Shown here in pieces: positions 61,127-64,000 of a stretch of 64,000 nucleotides of DNA. Source of the DNA: Rhizobium sullae (GTDB taxonomy: Bacteria > Pseudomonadota > Alphaproteobacteria > Rhizobiales > Rhizobiaceae). The DNA is taken from the NCBI RefSeq assembly GCF_025200715.1, contig NZ_CP104143.1:682001-746000 (forward strand), written 5' to 3'. The position numbers were made by a program, and so were the translations under genes. Positions within the stretch are counted from its first letter, which is position 1, and each line of letters begins with the position of its first letter. The notes below the pieces were generated by a model. That model did no database searches. It had not been told where the DNA came from and saw only the letters and a program-made list of their open reading frames with translations.

Positions 61127-62467
61127 CTAGAAGAAATGAAAATCGTCAGCGGCAAGCGATGTGCCGTGGCTCACGGCCGCAAACGCCACGGCCGCCGCAT
61201 CGCCGCTCCCGTCGGAATCGAAGAGCAGGCGGCCGGAGCACGTGTCGTAGAGGATGCGGTCGTCGTCTTCCAGCGCGGCTCTGCCTTTCACGAAGGCCCC
61301 CGGGTCGAGCGTTCCGCCCGCGGCCCCGGTAAAGACGGAGCTGTCCAGCCGCAAGGTGTCGTCGGCGGAGGCGAAGTCGAGGATCCTGTCGCAGTTCGCC
61401 CGGCCGGGCCTGGTGTCGAAGACGAAGATGTCGTCGCCTGCCCCGCCGGAGAGGATGTCGCGGCCGGTTCCACCGTTGAGAGTATCGTCGCCTTCACCGC
61501 CGCGCAGGCGGTCCTCGCGCGCGCCGCCGTTGAGCAAATCGTCGAGCCGGCTGCCGGTGATCCGGTCATTGCCGCCCATCGCGGCGACGAGGACCGAGTG
61601 ATCGTAGGCTTCATAGCTAACGACGTCTTTCGCGTCGGTGAGCGCGATCTCTTCGGCCGGCGGGACGACCGTGATGGTGATCGTCGCCAGATTGCTGTTG
61701 CCCTGGCCGTCGGTGGCGTAGACCGAGAAACTGTCGGTGCCTGTGAAGCCGGCGGCTGGAGAATAGTCGAAGAGGTTACCGTTCAGGTAGTCCTGGTGAT
61801 AATGCAGGCTGCCCACATACTGGCCCTGGTGAAAGGGATAGTAGCCTGCTTCGTAGAGCGTCTCCTGCTGCAGCGTGCCATGGTCAGGCCCGTCCACGAC
61901 GACGAAGCTCAACAGGTCGAAATCGGCGTCCGCCGCGCTGAACTTGACGTCGTCGAGCGATTGCCCCGGCGAAAGCATGAAGCTCAGGTCGGCAGCGGTG
62001 GGCGCATGATTGACGAAGGTGTCGGGCTGCAGCGCACCGCCTTCCAGAACGATCTGGTGCGGACCGTACTGGGTGTTGTCGCCGCCGAAATATTCGTTGG
62101 CGCCCTGCCACGTCACCACGATGTCGTCGGGGCTTTCGGCGGTGATGGAGATGATCTCGGTCGAAAGATAGGCCGCCTGATCTGACAGCGTGCGGATATA
62201 GCGGCCCTCGTTATCGAAGACGAAGGTTTCCACCGTTGTGAAGATCTCGGTCCTGCCGTCATTGGTGAAGGTGGTCACGGTAAAGAAGCCGTCGAACACG
62301 TCGACCGAAGCAAGATCGACCCAGCCGTAGGGGTAATCCGTATGCGCGGTCCCCGGCCCAAGGACGACGCCGTCCGTTTCCGCTATACTGAAGAGGATCG
62401 CATCGGGGCTCTCGTTGTTGACGTCTTCCCATACGCTAAGCTCGCTGCCATTGCTCAAAGTGGGCAT
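61127..62467 (-). CDS. RTX repeat calcium-binding secreted protein
   Basis: A 446-residue protein without a signal peptide. The middle carries a cadherin/Ig-like segment (YSPAAGFTGTDSFSVYATDG), followed by three to four RTX nonapeptide units (GGNDRITGSRLDDLLNGG, GEGDDTLNGGTGRDILSGGA, GDDIFVF) that bind calcium, and a C-terminal DDFHFF-like type I secretion signal. It is probably exported by a type I system encoded elsewhere. AAGGA precedes the ATG at 62467. Role could be adhesion or biofilm. Confidence 0.88.
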   Translation of the reverse strand: MPTLSNGSELSVWEDVNNESPDAILFSIAETDGVVLGPGTAHTDYPYGWVDLASVDVFDGFFTVTTFTNDGRTEIFTTVETFVFDNEGRYIRTLSDQAAYLSTEIISITAESPDDIVVTWQGANEYFGGDNTQYGPHQIVLEGGALQPDTFVNHAPTAADLSFMLSPGQSLDDVKFSAADADFDLLSFVVVDGPDHGTLQQETLYEAGYYPFHQGQYVGSLHYHQDYLNGNLFDYSPAAGFTGTDSFSVYATDGQGNSNLATITITVVPPAEEIALTDAKDVVSYEAYDHSVLVAAMGGNDRITGSRLDDLLNGGAREDRLRGGEGDDTLNGGTGRDILSGGAGDDIFVFDTRPGRANCDRILDFASADDTLRLDSSVFTGAAGGTLDPGAFVKGRAALEDDDRILYDTCSGRLLFDSDGSGDAAAVAFAAVSHGTSLAADDFHFF

Positions 62468-62632
62468 CGTATTTTCCTTCGTTGCAGGGAAAGGGAAACG
62501 GTTCCGGGACATCTTTACGGAGAGGCAGGATAGCCCGACGCACAGGGTGATCAAGCGCGGCGATCACGCCGACGCTTCCTTCGGCACGCGCGCTCGAAAT
62601 CTGGTAAATTTTCTTCCTCGAAAGGAGTGGAT

Positions 62633-63252
62633 ATGTCCACAAGTGACCGGCAAGCCCATTGGCAGACTGTCTACACGACAAAGGCGGAGACCGAAGTTAG
62701 CTGGTACGAGGATGCGCCGGACCTCTCGATGGTTCTGCTGCGCCAGGCCGGGTTGACGTCGGACATGTCCGTCATCGACATCGGCGGCGGGACCTCGCGG
62801 TTGGTCGATGCCCTCGTGGCATCCGGCCAGGCCCATGTCAGCGTTCTCGATCTCTCCGCAGCAGCCCTCGAAACGGCCAAGGCGCGGCTGCCGGGCGCCA
62901 AGCAGGTGCAGTGGATCATCGCGGACGTGACTGCATGGATGCCCGCCCGCCAATATGACTTCTGGCACGACCGCGCCACTTTCACTTCCTGACGGAGGCG
63001 GCCGACCAGCAGGCCTATGTTCGCGTACTGGCGCAAGCTCTCAGGAACGGCGGCAAGGCCGTGATTGGCACCTTTGCACCTGACGGACCGGAAAGGTGCA
63101 GCGGCCTGCCGGTTGCCCGCTACGATGCCGAAAGCCTGCAGGCCGTTCTCGGCAGTGGGTTCAAGCTCGCCGCAACTTGCCGGCATCAGCATAGGACCCC
63201 ACGGCGATCGGTGCAGCAGTTCCAGTTTAGCACATTCGAGAAGTTTGCTTAG
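62633..63252 (+). pseudogene. SAM-dependent methyltransferase, frameshifted
   Basis: Starts MSTSDRQAHWQTVYTTKAET and has motif I SVIDIGGGTSRLVDALVASG, DLSAAALETAKARLPG and WIIADVTAWMPARQYDFWHD. After DRATF the frame is lost at the T run near 62980; an added T restores HFLTEAADQQAYVRVLAQAL, AVIGTFAPDGPERCSGLPVA and a tail ending QFQFSTFEKFA to a TAG at 63250. As written translation stops at 62992. GGAG precedes the ATG. Confidence 0.8.
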
Positions 63253-63585
63253 ATCGCAGCACCCACCGATTTCGCAAGCACGAACGGCCTGCCGGAAAAC
63301 AGCGAAAGCTCTGCGATTTGATCACTTCGCGTGCGGGCTTCGCACCTGCAAGAAAAATGCTGCGACAACGTGCCTGCTGGGCCTTGAAATTCATTAGGGC
63401 AATATCGAAATGTAATTTCGATTGTCAGTGGCCGCTGGTTTCGGGGGCGAAAAAGCGCGCTAAAGACGGCGGTCAATCCGCTCGAAAGATACCATACGTA
63501 TGGTATCTTTTCTTGCTCGATACCGCTCGCCGGGCCGGCCTCATAGCCGGTCTGGCTGGAGATTTTGCCTGTCGGGATAGTTCGA
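63253..63585. other. Interval with a perfect palindrome
   Basis: A 333-base interval without a gene. It holds the 26-base palindrome at 63485-63510 and a frame on the minus strand that is not coding-like. The palindrome lies 75-100 bases ahead of the partial gene at 63586. Confidence 0.6.
63485..63510. promoter_or_regulatory. Perfect 26-bp palindrome, candidate operator
   Basis: AAAGATACCATAC and GTATGGTATCTTT are exact inverted repeats with no spacer. It lies upstream of the gene at 63586 and fits a dimeric regulator's binding site. No regulator gene is adjacent in the window. Confidence 0.6.
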
Positions 63586-64000
63586 ATGTTGTTCGAAGAT
63601 TCCGGCAATGCCATACCCGAAACACATATTGATGATCGTGTCATGTATAAATCAATCGCCTCCCTGAGCAGTGCGGACAACCCGCGACTCTACAAGGTCC
63701 TTTTCGACCATTTCTCGTCCCTCTACCCGGCAATCGCCAAATCGAGCGCGGCCGAGTTTCACTTGGGGGGCGATCAGACTTTTCGGCTCCTTCGAGGGTC
63801 GAAGGATATCACCTTCGAGATTGTCTATTCCGACATTTCCCGGTTTGCCTCGATCACCCGATCGTTGAATTCACGGGCAAAGAAATACATCAAGGGTTTT
63901 GCTCTTCAGTGGAACACCTCGCGCATCCCGCCTCCACGGGAGCTTCTTCAGCTTCCGCGTCCGCTGGATGAAACGCGGGCTCCCGACGATGTGCTGATGA
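63586..64000 (+). CDS. Protein of unknown function, partial at window end
   Basis: An open frame from ATG 63586 (or an internal ATG at 63643, MYKSIASLSSADNP) runs off the window. The readable part (RLYKVLFDHFSSLYPAIAKS, then FHLGGDQTFRLLRGSKDITF, ITRSLNSRAKKYIKGF and ALQWNTSRIPPP) has no motif I recognise. The mixed helix/strand composition is compatible with a real cytosolic protein. Its upstream region contains a strong palindrome. Confidence 0.55.
   Translation, partial: MLFEDSGNAIPETHIDDRVMYKSIASLSSADNPRLYKVLFDHFSSLYPAIAKSSAAEFHLGGDQTFRLLRGSKDITFEIVYSDISRFASITRSLNSRAKKYIKGFALQWNTSRIPPPRELLQLPRPLDETRAPDDVLM

Overview
The window is 64 kb of high-GC alphaproteobacterial chromosome, most probably from a Rhizobiaceae member close to Sinorhizobium/Ensifer. 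This rests on a MucR/Ros regulator, a DivJ-like cell-cycle kinase, a dmeRF nickel/cobalt operon, rhizobial proteins of unknown function (DUF5330, DUF930, GCG_CRPN), many short palindromic intergenic repeats, and the order sodB, mnh/pha antiporter, mucR, kinase, which I recall from the S. meliloti chromosome. The genus is an inference; no rRNA or tRNA gene was found.

Region by region. 1-11 kb: a TauE exporter, small secreted or membrane proteins, a ClpP-like serine hydrolase paired with a coiled-coil membrane protein, superoxide dismutase, a metallophosphoesterase, a WYL regulator divergent from a LysE exporter, and two c-type cytochromes. 10.4-15.5 kb: a HicB antitoxin with a broken toxin, a DJ-1-like protein, an acetyltransferase, dmeRF, a class A beta-lactamase and a broken VapB. 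15.5-33.5 kb: PQQ glucose dehydrogenase, SelO, homocysteine methyltransferase, a TetR regulator, a parDE remnant, oligopeptidase B, an AI-2E-type transporter, a methyltransferase, a VOC protein, a universal stress protein, a hemolysin III protein and MsrB. 34-40.6 kb: a complete seven-gene Mrp/Mnh/Pha cation/proton antiporter operon interrupted by intergenic repeats. 41-46.5 kb: mucR, whose terminator is followed by a truncated group II intron, an isochorismatase-like hydrolase, and a 2,620-bp IS21-family element that has split a flavodoxin-fold quinone reductase gene and left an 8-bp target duplication. 46.5-64 kb: a thioredoxin-reductase-like enzyme with an Rrf2 repressor, a three-gene cluster of unknown function, SufE, a DivJ-like kinase, a peptidoglycan-binding protein, two LysR-enzyme pairs, a PhyH-like oxygenase, an RTX protein, a frameshifted methyltransferase and a partial unknown gene next to a perfect 26-bp palindrome.

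Functionally this is mostly chromosomal housekeeping and stress physiology (oxidative stress: SOD, MsrB, SelO, SufE; ion and metal homeostasis: Mnh, DmeF; periplasmic oxidation: Gcd and cytochromes). It is overlaid by small accessory genes in decay: three toxin-antitoxin remnants, four other frameshifted or degraded genes, one insertion-split gene and one intron fragment. Several regulator/target pairs have clear palindromic or repeated candidate operators.
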